The translations under genes were made by a program, and so were the position numbers. DNA of 64,000 nucleotides from Zopfochytrium polystomum (Eukaryota; Chytridiomycota; Chytridiomycetes; Chytridiales; Chytridiaceae): the NCBI GenBank assembly GCA_025765615.1, contig JAIVFJ010000006.1, forward strand, positions 248,001 through 312,000, given 5' to 3'. Positions 1 to 11,159 of the stretch are shown here, piece by piece; position 1 is the first letter of the stretch; every line of letters starts with the position of its first letter. The notes beneath the pieces were generated by a model that was given only the letters and a program-made list of their open reading frames with translations, was not told where the DNA came from and searched no databases.

Positions 1-1797
1 TCCTCCCCTGCCGGACCTCCTTTCAGCTCCTCCATCCCACGACCCCAACTTGACGCAGCAGTCCGACCAGACGCGAGGCCCTACACCGCAAAACGCCGCA
101 AACTCACAGCATCCTCCGCATCAGTCGCCGCAGAACCAGAGTCCGCACCTCGCCCCACGCCTGTCGCCTCGAACACTGCGAGACGCGTTGCGCGAAGCGT
201 TCAACGGCGGCAGGCTCGAAATCGCGCAGGTGCTGATCGTGAAAGGCGGCGCGTTGCCCACGGCAGACATGCTTCAGGACCTTGTCGCCAGAGCGTGTTC
301 GCAACGAGTCTCGTGTGAGTTTTTCCCCGCTCCACCGGCGGGGCTTCGCCTTGTCGCAAACTTTGACATTTCCCGGCGCCCACTGTGCTAACGCACCCAC
401 AAACCCTACCCCCCCACCCCTCAAAAAACCAAGCAGTCCTCCTGGTCCGCAAGTCGCGCCTCACCGACCTCCTCCCGCTCCTCCTCCTCGCCATCACACA
501 CATCCCCGCGGCCGACTTCCAGCGCGTGCAGTCCCTGACGGTGCGCTCGTGCGCCGAGATCGGCGCGGTGGCGGCGCTTCGGGCGGCGGTGGAGCGCGGG
601 GCGGACACGGACACGTGGGACGGGCACTGCCTGTACGCGGCCGTGTACAACGGCAACGTCGAGGCGGTGCGGTGGCTGGTCGGGCGGCCCGAAGTTCGGC
701 GGCGGCGGCGGGGGGTCGGCGCCGGGGTGGAGGCGCGCGCCGCGGACGACGACGCGCGCGGGTGGCGGCGGTGTTTCGGGCGGCTGGGGACGTGGCGGGA
801 GCGAGAGGACGGGGACGCGGCGGCGCCGCGCAGGAGCGTGGTCTTCGGGCGGGTGCTGCAGGCGGCGTCGCGCGGCTTGGGGCGGTTGGTCTTTGCCGCG
901 GGATGGTGGCGGTGGCGGCCGGGCCATGGCGACGGCGGCGGCGCGGACCGGGCGGCGGCAGCGGTGGCAGCGGGAAAAAAGGCCGGAGCGGCGGCTGCAG
1001 CGGCGGCGCGGGCAGGCGCAGAGTCGCGGCCGCCGCCGGTCATCCTCGCGACGGCCGACGCCGCCGCGGACTCTGCCGCGACTCCCGCCGGCGCATCGGG
1101 GCCGCCGTCGCGGCCGGTCGCAGACGCGCCGCCGCACTTGCCAATGCCTCCGCTTTCACCCGCGTCCACGACGACGACCGCAACCACAACCGCCGCGGCG
1201 CCGCCGACGCGACACGCATCCGCGCTGCGGGCCGCGGGGACGACACCGACGGCGCCCGTCGCGACACCGGCGCCAGCGCGCGGTCATCCACTACCGGCGC
1301 CCGCACCGCCGGCACCGCCACCGCGCGCGCCGCAGCAGCAGCCGCGGTGCACGCTGTCGCTCTTCACGCTTCCAAAGCTTCTCTTCTGCGTGACGCTGCT
1401 GTCGATGGAGCTGCTCGCGCTCGCGGCGTTCGCGTGCCTGAGCCTGCTGTGGGTGTGCGCGGCGCTGCAGGCGGCGCTGCCGCGGTCGGGGGCCGCCGCG
1501 CACCTGCTGCAGGGCGTGCTCGCGGGGCTCGGGGCGCCCGGCGCCGGCGCAGACGGCGGCGGCGGCGACAGTGGGGGCGGAAACGGCGGGGGGGACGCGG
1601 CCACGACGACACTGGCGGAGATGTCGGCGCTGGTGGTGCCGTGCGGGGTGGCGCTGGTGGCCACATACCGGCTGGTGCCGCTCCATCGCGTCGCAGAGTC
1701 GTTGTGGGTCGTTTTGGCGGCGCAGGCGCAGTGGAGGGCGGCGTTCCGGGAGCGGGAGAGGGAGCGCCGTCGGTTGGAGGATGCGGGCGGGAGGTAG
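1..1797 (+). CDS. Ankyrin-like membrane protein, 5' partial
   Basis: The reading frame is open from the left window edge, so the true start lies outside the window. I model exon 1 to 314, an intron 315-436 (GTGAGT donor, phase 1) and exon 2 437-1797. The joined protein has a Pro/Gln/Ser-rich lead. A helical segment with ankyrin character follows (ALREAFNGGRLEIAQVLI, then AALRAAVERGADTDTWDG and LYAAVYNGNVEAVRWLVG around 560-690), then a long Ala/Arg/Gly-rich low-complexity stretch. A hydrophobic segment at about 1370-1490 (LLFCVTLLSMELLALAAF) and a weaker one at 1620-1680 suggest a C-terminal membrane anchor. Function is unknown; ankyrin repeats normally bind other proteins. Very high GC keeps other frames open here, and I chose this frame because of the ankyrin pattern and the splice continuity. 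Confidence 0.6.
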
Positions 1798-2338
1798 ATG
1801 GCCAGCAAACACCTTTTTTTGTTTTTGTTCGCTGACGCGCACTTGAGGAGCTGTTCCCTATTGTGTCCCACTCTTCAGTGATTGAGGGATTTCCGATTCA
1901 TCTGATGTTAGTCCTGAGAGTACAGAAGGCATTATACTGGCACTCTGCCCTTTGACAATGGAAGTTCTTGACAGTTTTCCTTTCAGTTTGAATTTGGCGT
2001 GGTTTATGGCGATGAATTTGGTTTTTGAAGGCAGAGTCTGGCACACTCATTAAAGGAAAGCCGAAGAAAAAGTGGCGTTTCACAACGAGGCATTAAAAGA
2101 GGGAAAAAGGGGGCGGCGGGCAAACGAGCGTCATTGGACTCGGGCAGGTGCGGAAAGAATCGGGTCGTTGAGGCACGTAAAAGTAGAGATCAGATTAGCG
2201 GGGTGGTGAGTTCTGAGTCAGGGAGAAAGCGGGTGGAGTGGAGTAAAAAAACAGACTAGTATTGAAGGCTTTAAAATAGTATTAGGCGATACGGAAAAAA
2301 AGTGACTTTTTCCAAAGCGCAATTGAGGTCCCTCTCGC
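1798..2338. other. Tail-to-tail intergenic spacer
   Basis: This 541-bp gap separates the convergent ankyrin-like and nuclease genes. It is markedly more AT-rich than the flanking exons and must hold both 3' ends. I see no gene in it. Confidence 0.6.
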
Positions 2339-3678
2339 TCAGCAAGTGACCGTGCAGTACGTAAAGACCTCGTCAACGCAAGTGGAGTCCCACTTTGTCG
2401 AACCGCAGTACGAGTCGGCTGCAATGACAGCGGCCGCGCAGGAGGAGCAAGAGGCCGAGAGCTTGGCGCCGGCGGTGCAGACGTCGTGAGCGCAGGCGGC
2501 AGAGGTAGTGGTGGCCGTGGGGGTCGGGGACGACGAGGTGGTCTTGGTGGACGTCGAAGTCTTTGCGGACGACGACGAGGTCGACGTGGTCTTTGTGGAC
2601 GTGGACGACGTGGTCTTAGTGGAGCTGGTGGTGGACGTAGACGTAGTCGCGGCGCCATAGCACTGGTCGGCGATGGCGTTGACCCAGGCGGCGAGCCTGT
2701 AGCCTGCCTTTGCGATCTGCTCCTCAAGCAGGAGCTTGGTGGCGGTGTAGTAAGCGCCGGAAAAGTCCTGGGACGGGTCCTTGTCGTACAGGGTCCAGAA
2801 GGCGGACTTGCTGCAGTCGAGGGCGTTGGCGTCGTTGGCCATATTGATGGCTGCGACGAGGTTTCCAGCGGCGTCGACGGTGAAGAGGTCAATATACTTT
2901 GACGAGGTGTAGGTGGCCTTGTTGGCGCCGTAGGTGGTGGCGAGGAAGCTGGCGTAGGCGGCGGCAGTGCTGACGCCGACCTCTGCGGCGCGCGAGGCGG
3001 GGATGGACGTGTCGTGGATGGCGTGGAAGTTTGTGGAGGCGCCGTTGTAGGTGACGGTGTCTGAGTTGCCGCCGACATCGCGGGCGCAGTCGTGCAGCGG
3101 CTGGGTCACGTCGCCGATGAAGTGGGCGAGGAACTGCAGGGCCTGGGTCGACGCGGTCGAGGCCGCGCAGCCGTTGCCCAGTAGCACGTTGGTCTGGTTC
3201 GTGATGGCGGCGATGATGCAGGTGGTGCCGCAGTCAGACGGTGTGTAGCCGCAGTTGGCGGGCGGCGCCGCGACCATGTCGACAAAGTGCCACCCGGCGG
3301 TCTCCTTGTGCGTCGTGCGCCAAGTGTCGGCCCAGTTGGCCGTCTGGCCGCCGAGCGTGCCGGAGAAGGTCGAGTCGACGACCGCCGAGACGAGCTTCTT
3401 GCCGTTGGCGCTGAGGAGCTGTGTGCGTGTGCAGCGGGTAGTATGTGGGTGGGAAGTGACGAGGATGGGGGAGGGAGGAGGCGTGGTTTAGGGGTGATGA
3501 ATCAGAATCAAGGTAAAGCATCCTTCCACGCGCACGCACGCACCAGTTGGGCCAGCTCGCCCGTGGTCGGGTGGGCGAGCGTGTCACCCCACGCGCGAAC
3601 GTAGTCGACGGATGCAGCCGAGGCCAGAGTCAAAGCAGCGGCAATCGCCTTGAGTCGGAAGGGCGAAGCGGACGGCAT
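2339..3678 (-). CDS. Secreted S1/P1-type nuclease with C-terminal Cys module
   Basis: Two exons, complement(3544-3678) and complement(2339-3418), encode about 404 aa. S1/P1 enzymes are tri-zinc nucleases that cut single-stranded nucleic acids outside the cell or in the vacuole. The first about 30 residues form a signal peptide. Cleavage after V-R-A would expose an N-terminal Trp, which in P1 nuclease itself binds zinc. The other expected ligands are visible: His in WGDTLAH, Asp in NWADTW, His/Asp in WHFVD, HFIGDVTQPLH, and His and Asp in NFHAIHDTS. WGDTLAH has one more residue between Trp and His than P1. After the catalytic domain come a Thr/Ser/Lys mucin-like linker and a module of about 50 residues with eight or more cysteines (CAHDVCTAGAKL ... 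SYCGS ... CVDEV). I infer that the module anchors or targets the enzyme. Confidence 0.88.
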
Positions 3679-3999
3679 TCTGGTTCAAAGTGTCCGACGC
3701 GTTGTTTGTAAGGTGAGAGAGAGAGACACAGGCAACGACGACGGCAACATTCAGGGAGGGGAGGAGGAGGAGGAGGAGGGAGTAGAACAGCCAGTCAGGG
3801 TTAGTTGCTTTGGACTGGACGAAGGAGAAGCTTAGGGGCGGCAGGTCAGTGAACCTTTACCTTCGATTGCTGTGTTTCGATGAGGCACGACGAGGAGGAG
3901 CGTGTGTGAGAGTGTGGTTTTTGCTTCCTTCCGTGCGCCCTTTTCCTTTTGTTCATGCTGCTCTTGATTATGACTGACTGTCAAAGAATAGGAGCGCCG

Positions 4000-4025
4000 A
4001 CAGAGACAAAGACAGAGACAGACAC

Positions 4026-4058
<33 letters not shown>

Positions 4059-4095
4059 GAGACAGACAGACACACAGACAGACAGACAGACAGAT
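4000..4095. repeat. (GACA)n microsatellite
   Basis: About 96 bp of imperfect CAGA/GACA tetranucleotide units. Open frames crossing it are artefacts of the repeat. Confidence 0.95.
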
Positions 4096-5398
4096 AAGAC
4101 AACCCCAGAAAGGTGGAACCCGGCACTTCATGCTGCATGGTGCAAACCAACCAATGAGTGGCAAGGCGCATACAAGATGAATATATGAATGTCCACTTTG
4201 GTTTTCCTCCTTATCGCACGCGCCGCGTGCGCCGCCGCCGTGTGTGTCCCGCGCCGCCCCCAGAAAAATCCGATAATTGCCAAGAAGAAAAATTGTATTA
4301 CCAAACAAACAAAATATCAATCAAAAAGAAATCAAGACAAAAAACATGAAAGAAACATTCAAAAAAAACCGAAGAAGCAAAATAACCGTGGAAGAACCAA
4401 TTGCTTCCGACATCCCGACTTGCCGCAACCGTCGTGTCGTGGCACACGTGCCTTCTCGTGCCGTGTGTGCAGCACACACACGCATGTTCGCGGTCAGCCC
4501 TTTTCGTGCTTTTTGTACACTGTTCCAAGGGCTCGTCCAGTGAGTGGTGTTGGCCTTGAGCTCCCAACACTGCAACGCCCATTGACAAAACAATGTACAC
4601 TCACATGAAAGTTGTAAACTTTTTTTTTCTGAGTGTGGAGCAATACAACTTTTTTTGTTGACGACGGAATCGGTGGCCTGAAGAAATTATCTTTACACTC
4701 GGCAGTCCCTTTCAGATGTATGCATGTGGTGCTTGTGTAATACTTGGTAATGCCGTGGGCCTGAACGGTGGCAGTAAGAAAATGTGGACAGAGTTACGAC
4801 GTGTGCTGTTTGGTGAGTCTTGAAATAGTGCAAGTGTTAGTGAGGATGGTGCGGGTGTCAGGGCTGGAACTGACCCTGGCCGTTCGCTACAAGATTACCC
4901 GGATGGAGGCAAGGGTCTCGAGATTGGAACACTTTCTTTTTTGCCCCTGGTTGAAAGCAAAACACTGCTTCTTGGCGTCTCGGAAGGTGGTGCCCAGGCT
5001 TTTGGGGGGAAAGAGTCGCGCCCAAACTATATTATCGTGTATGTATTGAAGCAAGTTCTTTGCCACGTATTGAGATCCCAACCTGATGACAAATGCACTG
5101 TCCAAATATCGCTTGGCTACTAATTCCATATCAATGCATGTCTCAAACAAGTACCCTCTCCATATACCATGCCCAAAGATCCTTCTTTTCACCATTTTAT
5201 TATTATTATTATTATTTTTTTTTTTCGCGGTTGCAAATGGTTTGTTCAACATTCGAGTCGGCGCGACAAGCGGAGAAATGTCTGTGTTGTATTCATTTGC
5301 CACGGTTTTGTTGGTTGACACGGTGGGTCGGTCCGACCACATTCCATTTCTTTTCCGATTCGAATTCCCACTCGATCGGCCTATTCATAGCCGCTTAC

Positions 5399-5422
5399 AT
5401 ATATATATATATAGATATATAT
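5399..5422. repeat. (TA)n tract upstream of the DUF1475-like gene
   Basis: A run of alternating TA interrupted by one G, ending about 58 bp before the start codon at 5480. It could serve as a TATA-like element or may be only a microsatellite. Confidence 0.7.
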
Positions 5423-5479
5423 CCACCATGTGCAGCATTACAACTCTTCTCTCCAACCCAACCCAACAAGAACAACACC

Positions 5480-6445
5480 ATGCCCACTGGAACCGCTAGC
5501 ACCTCCTACTCTTCTTCACCTGCACACTCGGCGCCGTCGCCGACGGCCGTCCTCGTGACCCGCACGCTACCCGCCCTCGCCGTGGCGGCCGTGTTCGTCG
5601 GCTGGACGCTGTACCTGCTGTCGCTGCTGGCGGCCGCCTTCCGCCACTCGTCGATCCCGGACGGCTTCGCCGACATCCGCAGGGACCCCTGGGCCATCTC
5701 CGCCCTGTCCGACTACGTCGCCTCGCTGCCGCTGTCCGCCGGCTTCATCGGCGCCTCCGTGCACCACCACCTCTCCGAGTCGCCCTACCCGTCGCCCTTC
5801 TCCGCCTGGGCCACCCTCGCGGGCGTCCTCGCCGCCCTCGCCACCTCGTCCCTCGGATCCGGCATCGTGCTGGTCTACGCCGCCACCCTCGTCGTCGCCC
5901 ACCTCTTCTTCCCGGCCCGCATCACTACCTCCGCCACCGCCGCCGCCACCACGACCCACCAACCGCCCCCCCTACGCGCCTCGTGGTTCCCTCTCCGTGC
6001 ACACACGCCCACATCGGCCCACGGGACGTGGTCGTCCCTCGGTCTCGCGGCGCTGCGCATCGTGACGTTCCTGGACCTCGCGCAGTTCACGTACTTCACG
6101 CTCGCGGCGGTGGCGGCGGAGCCAGCGGCGGACGGGTGGCGGTACATCACGGGGTCGCCGTGGGCGCTCGCGTCGTTCGTGGACTCGTTCGGCGGCGTGC
6201 TGCTCGCCATGGCGTACGTTGTCGTGCGCGAGACGAGCGGCGGGAACGGCGGCGGGAACGGCGCGTGGGGCGTCGCGGCCGCGGCCGGGTGGCTCGTTGC
6301 GCTGGCGCTGGCGGGGAACGGCGCCGGATGCGTGTACGTGCTGCTGGCGACGTGGCGCGCGGGCTCCGTCGGCGAGGCGCTGCTCAAGCCCGAGAGCATC
6401 GGGAGCCTGTTTAGGGCCCCTAGGAACGCCGTGAGGCTTCCTTGA
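5480..6445 (+). CDS. Multipass membrane protein, DUF1475-like, two similar halves
   Basis: This is a single-exon gene of 321 aa. I chose the ATG at 5480 (context CACCATGCC) although the frame stays open further upstream. I see about seven to eight hydrophobic segments: 26-53, 82-95, 110-145, 184-212, 232-250 and 262-291. Two regions resemble each other: residues 66-135 with DPWAISALSDYVASLPL, and 222-292 with SPWALASFVDSFGGVLL. Each has Pro-Trp, then an Asp about seven residues on, then a hydrophobic helix, a Glu, and a second helix pair. This PW..D..E layout is what I know from the DUF1475 family of plants and protists; the assignment is by pattern, not by search. Function is unknown. The linker between the halves (145-185) is Thr/Pro-rich. 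Confidence 0.75.
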   Translation: MPTGTASTSYSSSPAHSAPSPTAVLVTRTLPALAVAAVFVGWTLYLLSLLAAAFRHSSIPDGFADIRRDPWAISALSDYVASLPLSAGFIGASVHHHLSESPYPSPFSAWATLAGVLAALATSSLGSGIVLVYAATLVVAHLFFPARITTSATAAATTTHQPPPLRASWFPLRAHTPTSAHGTWSSLGLAALRIVTFLDLAQFTYFTLAAVAAEPAADGWRYITGSPWALASFVDSFGGVLLAMAYVVVRETSGGNGGGNGAWGVAAAAGWLVALALAGNGAGCVYVLLATWRAGSVGEALLKPESIGSLFRAPRNAVRLP

Positions 6446-6649
6446 GGCGTTTGAGCAGAGTTCGCGGGGCTGGGAGTTTCAGTCTCCTTGCCGACATGGG
6501 GGGCCTGATTTGGCATGTTCGGCGCTTTGCTCTTCCACCCTGCCTGTTATGGTTTTCTCGCCCTCCTATCCTTACAAACTTGTGGTTGGGGTTTGTGAAC
6601 TTTCTGGTCATGCTCATTCATTTCGGTATATTGCACAGTTCCCACCGGG

Positions 6650-6674
6650 AAAAAAAAAAAAAAAAAAAAAAAAA
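6650..6674. repeat. Poly-A tract (A25)
   Basis: An uninterrupted run of about 25 A. It may be the tail of an old retroposed insertion or a simple repeat. Confidence 0.9.
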
Positions 6675-7548
6675 TGCCGCGAGAAAGCATAGTTCCTCAT
6701 GAGAAAGTTGATGACAAAGAACCGTGTGGCGTTTACATGAAACCCTTCCTTACATCACAGTTGACATCTCCACCAGCAAGGCTTCTGCCAGAAAGTTCTG
6801 CAGTAGGACTCTATATAGAAGTAGATGCCTTAAAACATCTCAATTTAGATGTCTTGGGTGCATTGGCATATTCTCTATGCAAATCAAATCAGGTTGCATA
6901 ATTTTTTGCAAACAAAATATTGCGCGCGCCGTCCCAAATTGGATTTTGTCGCTCAAATTCTCCCCGACGGATTTCCCCGACGTTGAACCATGTTTTCCCC
7001 GACAGAGCAGGCAGACAGACCACCCCCGCCTGTCGGGGCCGACCCGTTTCCCCTGACAAGTTCTTTTGCCAAAATAATTATGGTGTCGCTGAAAAGCGTG
7101 TGGACAGAATGTCTGTCGATGCCTACAATTTTCAACGAAACGCACAATACTGATGATTTTGCCTTTTCAAAGTGGTCGTTTTAGGATTTGAGGAAGCTCT
7201 ACCTTATTTTGACCCCTCCAACTACTCAAATAGGCCACAGAAGCACACCATGGCAAACTCACTTTGTTTTCATAGTAAAACGAAGAAAGCTTCAAAAATG
7301 TATTGTTTTCTTTATTGATTTTCAATTGTTGCAAAATGATGTGTGTGAAAAAAAAAAAAAAAATCTGTCCTTCTGAAAGTCAGAAGCCGCCATTGGTTCA
7401 ATTCCCAGTCTGGGTAGACCACATCAGTGTGGTTCACTCCAGCAATGTGATAGGAATGATTACAGGAGCTTGACAGGGAGCCTGACTTAATTCTTTGAAC
7501 ACATAACTCCATGGAAGTTCTAGCCAAATCAGCTTGATGCAACAATGA

Positions 7549-8000
7549 TGTCATGCCTGCCTCCTGGTTCCTCAAAGTCTAAACTCTATCTCTCAGCGCT
7601 AAATGGCTATAATCAAAGTCTGATCCCTGAGACCACGTGCAGTATAAAAGGGGAGCCCCAGCAGCTCCAGAGAAGCATCATCCCAGTTCCTGATCACCTG
7701 CTCTCTCTCTACCTTTGCGTACAAAAAATAAAACTATTACTGTTATCTGAGTCACCATACCCTCTATCTCGATCTGCGAAGCTCTTCAAGCTCTACCTTG
7801 GGTTGATACCTTGTTTGTACAGGGTGCTTTGCTCACAAGCAAAGTGTGTCCTGCACTACACAAGACCAAACTGTCTGAGAGGATCAGCTCTCCATCTCCT
7901 TTGGCAACAAAGGGCTTCGCTCTTAACAAGAAAAAGGCTCACTCTGAACAAGCATTCTCACTCCACGCCAACTCACGTCTGTTGGTGCCCTCTTGACATG
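7549..8000 (+). mobile_element. Possible solo LTR (retrotransposon remnant)
   Basis: The segment begins TGTCATG. It has a TATAAAA box at 7643-7649 and an AATAAA signal at 7727-7732, about 80 bp downstream, which is the U3-R-polyA order of an LTR. It lies in AT-richer DNA with no gene. A TTGACA near 7992 could mirror the TGTCA start, but I find no clear target-site duplication and no second copy, so both ends are uncertain. Confidence 0.3.
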
Positions 8001-9198
8001 CCAGGCGCAACCACCAACAATCCCAAACCGCACCAACTCCTCAATCCCCTGACCAAAATGGACTATGTCTAGATAAACCGCTAACCGACCACAGTTACTA
8101 TTGGCCAAGCACAGGAATCAAATACACCCATCGATTACTAGTCGAAAGACTTGACAGAAAGGCTTACTCACCCCATGCCTGATTCAGTTGAATTTTGCCA
8201 CACCGCTTGTAGACCACATTCTTCTTGCCCTGAGCGCCGGTCCTGAGCGATTTTTCTTGTCCCCTGCGCCAATGGTCTGATATCAATCCAAAGTGACATA
8301 GTATCAATTTGAAACCTAGCCCTGAGTAATGCTGCGAACCGATGGATACGGATATCCGTTGTTTTTTACCAGATTTCTCTAATTAAATAGATATTCCGTC
8401 CCTGGTGCAGCAGGCACAACTCTTGCTGAATACTACTGCTCTGTGACAACCAGACTGCTTCATGTGTTTGGAATGCAAAAAAACTATTTCTCCCAAAAAT
8501 CCTCGCAAACTTCCATCCACAGCAGGACAGCAAGCTCTATGCAACTTTGCAGCGTGCTATGGTGCTATCTACATTCAAGCTTTTCATAAGAAAACAGTGG
8601 AAATTGAAATAGTTCATCCAAGTGAACTTCTGGATGATCTATCTGTTAATGGGTGGAGGGAGTGAGCAAAAAAACTTTGCTTGGGGGCTGGTTCTAGTCC
8701 TTCCATCTTGGTAGATAGATAACACATCTGATATGGAAGCCAAACCGCCGCAGCCGCACCTTCTCTTTCTTTTCTCCTTTTTCTCCAGTTTTTGTTTTGT
8801 TTTGTTTTGTGGATTCTCCTCCACTCCACGTGGTTGGTTTGCTGATAAGCCGCAGTCCAGCAAACAGAGAGAGAGACAGACGGGTCTGGCAACATTTGAC
8901 AAAAACCAAAAAAAAAAAAAAAAAAAAGTAAAAATAGGAGAAAAAAAAGCATCTCATCATTCGTTTTTTGTGGGCGCAAGCGCGCGATCGCCCCGCCATG
9001 TGTAGCAGCAGACTGTAATGAATGGATTGGATGGCGTGCGGATTCACTGATTGATTGATGATTGCTTCCCCACCCACCCACCCACACCGATATTGCAACA
9101 CGCGAAAAAGAGGAGGAAAACAAAACAAAGAAAAAAAAAAAAAAAAGAAAAAAAAAACAAGACGGAGAAAGTATTTATGTATTAACAAAATTTTACAT

Positions 9199-9217
9199 TG
9201 AGAGAGAGAGAGAGACG

Positions 9218-9252
<35 letters not shown>
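9199..9252. repeat. (GA)n microsatellite
   Basis: Imperfect GA repeat with a few GACA-type interruptions. Confidence 0.95.
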
Positions 9253-9426
9253 CAAACAAAACAAAACAAAAAGAAAGAAAGAAAGCAAGAAAGTGGCAAC
9301 AAACCCAGACCAGACAGGTTTTCCCCTCCGCTGATCGTCTGCAGGGTGCAGAGAGCGAGCTCTTGCTACTACTCGCTGCTCGCTACTCGCTACTCGACGA
9401 CGTCGCACACAAACGCGCACGCACCA

Positions 9427-9497
<71 letters not shown>
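9427..9497. repeat. Compound (CA)n(CT)n microsatellite
   Basis: About 37 bp of CA followed directly by about 34 bp of CT, roughly 340 bp upstream of the F-box start codon. Confidence 0.95.
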
Positions 9498-9502
<5 letters not shown>

Positions 9503-9839
9503 GGCTGTCGCTTACCCCACCCACTCACCCGCACTCACTGCGACGACCCCCACTCTCTCTAAAGATCTCCGGCAAATCCTGTCTCCTCCCTTTACCGCAC
9601 CAGAGTGCACCCCTACTCGCTCCAACAACCGAAAGCAGCACACAGCCTCCCGCGCTGGAAGTTTCTGCAAACAGTTTTGAGTATAGCCCCAACGGCCGTT
9701 CGAGGAAACGTGCTTCAAGATCACCCGCGCTCCGTGTTGAAGTGGAACAACAACCAAACAACTACACTTCGTTTTATCTCTCTCTCTACGCAAGCCTAAA
9801 GCCACTCGCTGCAACAATAGCACCAAGCACCACGCAGCA

Positions 9840-10212
9840 ATGATCCAAAGTCTGCCCCGTGAACTGGTCCTGGCCATCGTGTCGCTGGCCGTCACCGACC
9901 CTTCTCCCGTCGCCAACCCTCCGGCCGTCGTCCTGACCGAGCTCTCTCGCACTTGCACAGCCCTCCGCGACCTCGTCCACCGCAACGACGCCGTCTGGCG
10001 GCTCGCCTGCAAGGTCCGGTGGACGGGCCGGCGCAAGCCCACGCTGACCTTGCCGGCCAAAGACGACGACGGCGACGACGCCACCGCCCTCGCCACCGCC
10101 ACCGTCCCCGCCTCCGAAAGCGCGACCGCCTCCACCCCCACATCTCACCACCCCGCACCGCCGCCACCCAATAAGCTTTCCGCAGCAGCCGCCGACGCGT
10201 CCCTTGACGATA

Positions 10213-10244
<32 letters not shown>

Positions 10245-11159
10245 CCGGGTTTCTGCTGGCACCCGGCGGTGGACTTTGGCGCGCTCGACGCCAAGACAGC
10301 GGACGCCCTACCGGCAGCCGGTTGCCAGGCGGTGCTCGCCGCACGCGGGATCTTGGCACGCAGCGACACCGTCGATGCTTCGGCCGACGACGCCATGGAC
10401 GACGCCGACGACGCCGGCTCTGACTTCGTCGATACGGCGCGTCATCCCCAGGACCAGCAACACCAGCAGCAGCGGCGGCGGCGGCGGCGGCTACTAGCAC
10501 GTTTGGTCGCGACGACGCCGGCGCACGCACCAAAGGGCCAGTCGCAGTACAGGTGGGGGAGCGCGTGGAAGGCGTCGTACATGGTCGCGGAGCGCGACGC
10601 GCGGCGCAAGGCGATCACGCGGGCCGAGCTGTGCGCCGCGGCGTGGTCGTTCCGGTACCGTACCGCCGTCGTTCTGGCGGGCGGCGGCGGCGGCGGGTCG
10701 TCCGGTTTGGCGGGCGCCGCCGCCGCAGAGGCCGCGGCCGTGCGCTGCGCGTGTCCGCCGGCGTCGTACTCGTCGTGCGCCTCTGCGTTCTACTACGCGT
10801 CCTCGTCCCCTTCGTTGTCCTCTTCTTCCTCCTCGTCGGCTTCCTCGCGTTCTTTCTCCTCCTCCGCACCCCGAAACTACTACTTCCGCTGCCCTGCGCA
10901 GCCGGCCCAGCGCCCGCAGCAGCTCTCGTCGGCGCCACCGCCGCCGTCCGCGGGCGTCGACGGCAATAACGTCTGCCGGTTCCTTCCGACGGGCGCGTTC
11001 GAGTGGCCGGGCAACGGGTCGCGCGGCCGGTGGGGGTTCTCGCTGGGGTTTGTGGTCGTGGACGGCGCCGTCATGTTCCGCGTCGAGCGCACGGAGCGCT
11101 GGGGGTTCCGGCTGGTCGATCTGCGGATGGCGGTCGTCATCGACGAGATGGTCGAGTAG
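9840..11159 (+). CDS. F-box protein
   Basis: A single exon encodes 439 aa. The first about 60 residues are an F-box: SLPRELVLAIVSLAV, then a helix LTELSRTCTALRDLVHR and NDAVWRLACKVRW. F-box proteins join substrates to the Skp1-Cullin-1 ubiquitin ligase. A long insert follows: an Asp run at about 10210-10245, Ala/Asp-rich sequence and an Arg run at about 10470-10490. A conserved-looking block comes next (YRWGSAWKASYMVAERDARR, then ITRAELCAAAWSFRYR). Such EL...W.FR blocks occur in several protist and algal F-box proteins. The C terminus (CRFLPTGAFEWPG, RWGFSLGF, FRVERTERWGFRLVD) looks like a beta-rich substrate-binding region that I cannot name. The ATG at 9840 places the F-box at the very N terminus, as usual. 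Confidence 0.82.

Larger units (their letters stand above)
3679..5479. other. Repeat-rich intergenic region
   Basis: This 1.8-kb gap lies between the starts of the nuclease (-) and DUF1475-like (+) genes, so it should contain both promoters. It holds a GGA-rich patch near 3765-3780, the GACA microsatellite, A-rich DNA at 4260-4380 and a TA repeat just before the next gene. No open frame looks protein-like. Confidence 0.55.
6446..9839. other. 3.4-kb intergenic region with repeats and an LTR-like segment
   Basis: A gap with no convincing gene. It contains a 25-nt poly-A tract, a cluster of CCCCGAC motifs (about 6957-7046), an LTR-like promoter/polyadenylation arrangement (7549-about 8000), a poly-A run near 8909-8927, and GA, CA and CT microsatellites just upstream of the F-box gene. 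From about 6700 to 8650 the sequence is clearly AT-richer than the genes, as expected for inserted or decayed DNA. Confidence 0.5.

Noticed and set aside
282..1835. 517-codon plus-strand open frame and several antisense frames over the first gene
   Set aside because: Composition is almost pure Arg/Gly/Ala, caused by very high GC in the real exon. It has no domain pattern and conflicts with the spliced ankyrin-like frame.
4000..4095. Regularly spaced short repeats that could suggest a CRISPR-like array
   Set aside because: It is a simple tetranucleotide microsatellite without spacers, in a eukaryotic genome.
7390..7412. GGTTCAATTCC, a tRNA B-box-like motif
   Set aside because: I find no A-box at the right distance and no cloverleaf arms, so it is neither a tRNA nor a supported SINE.
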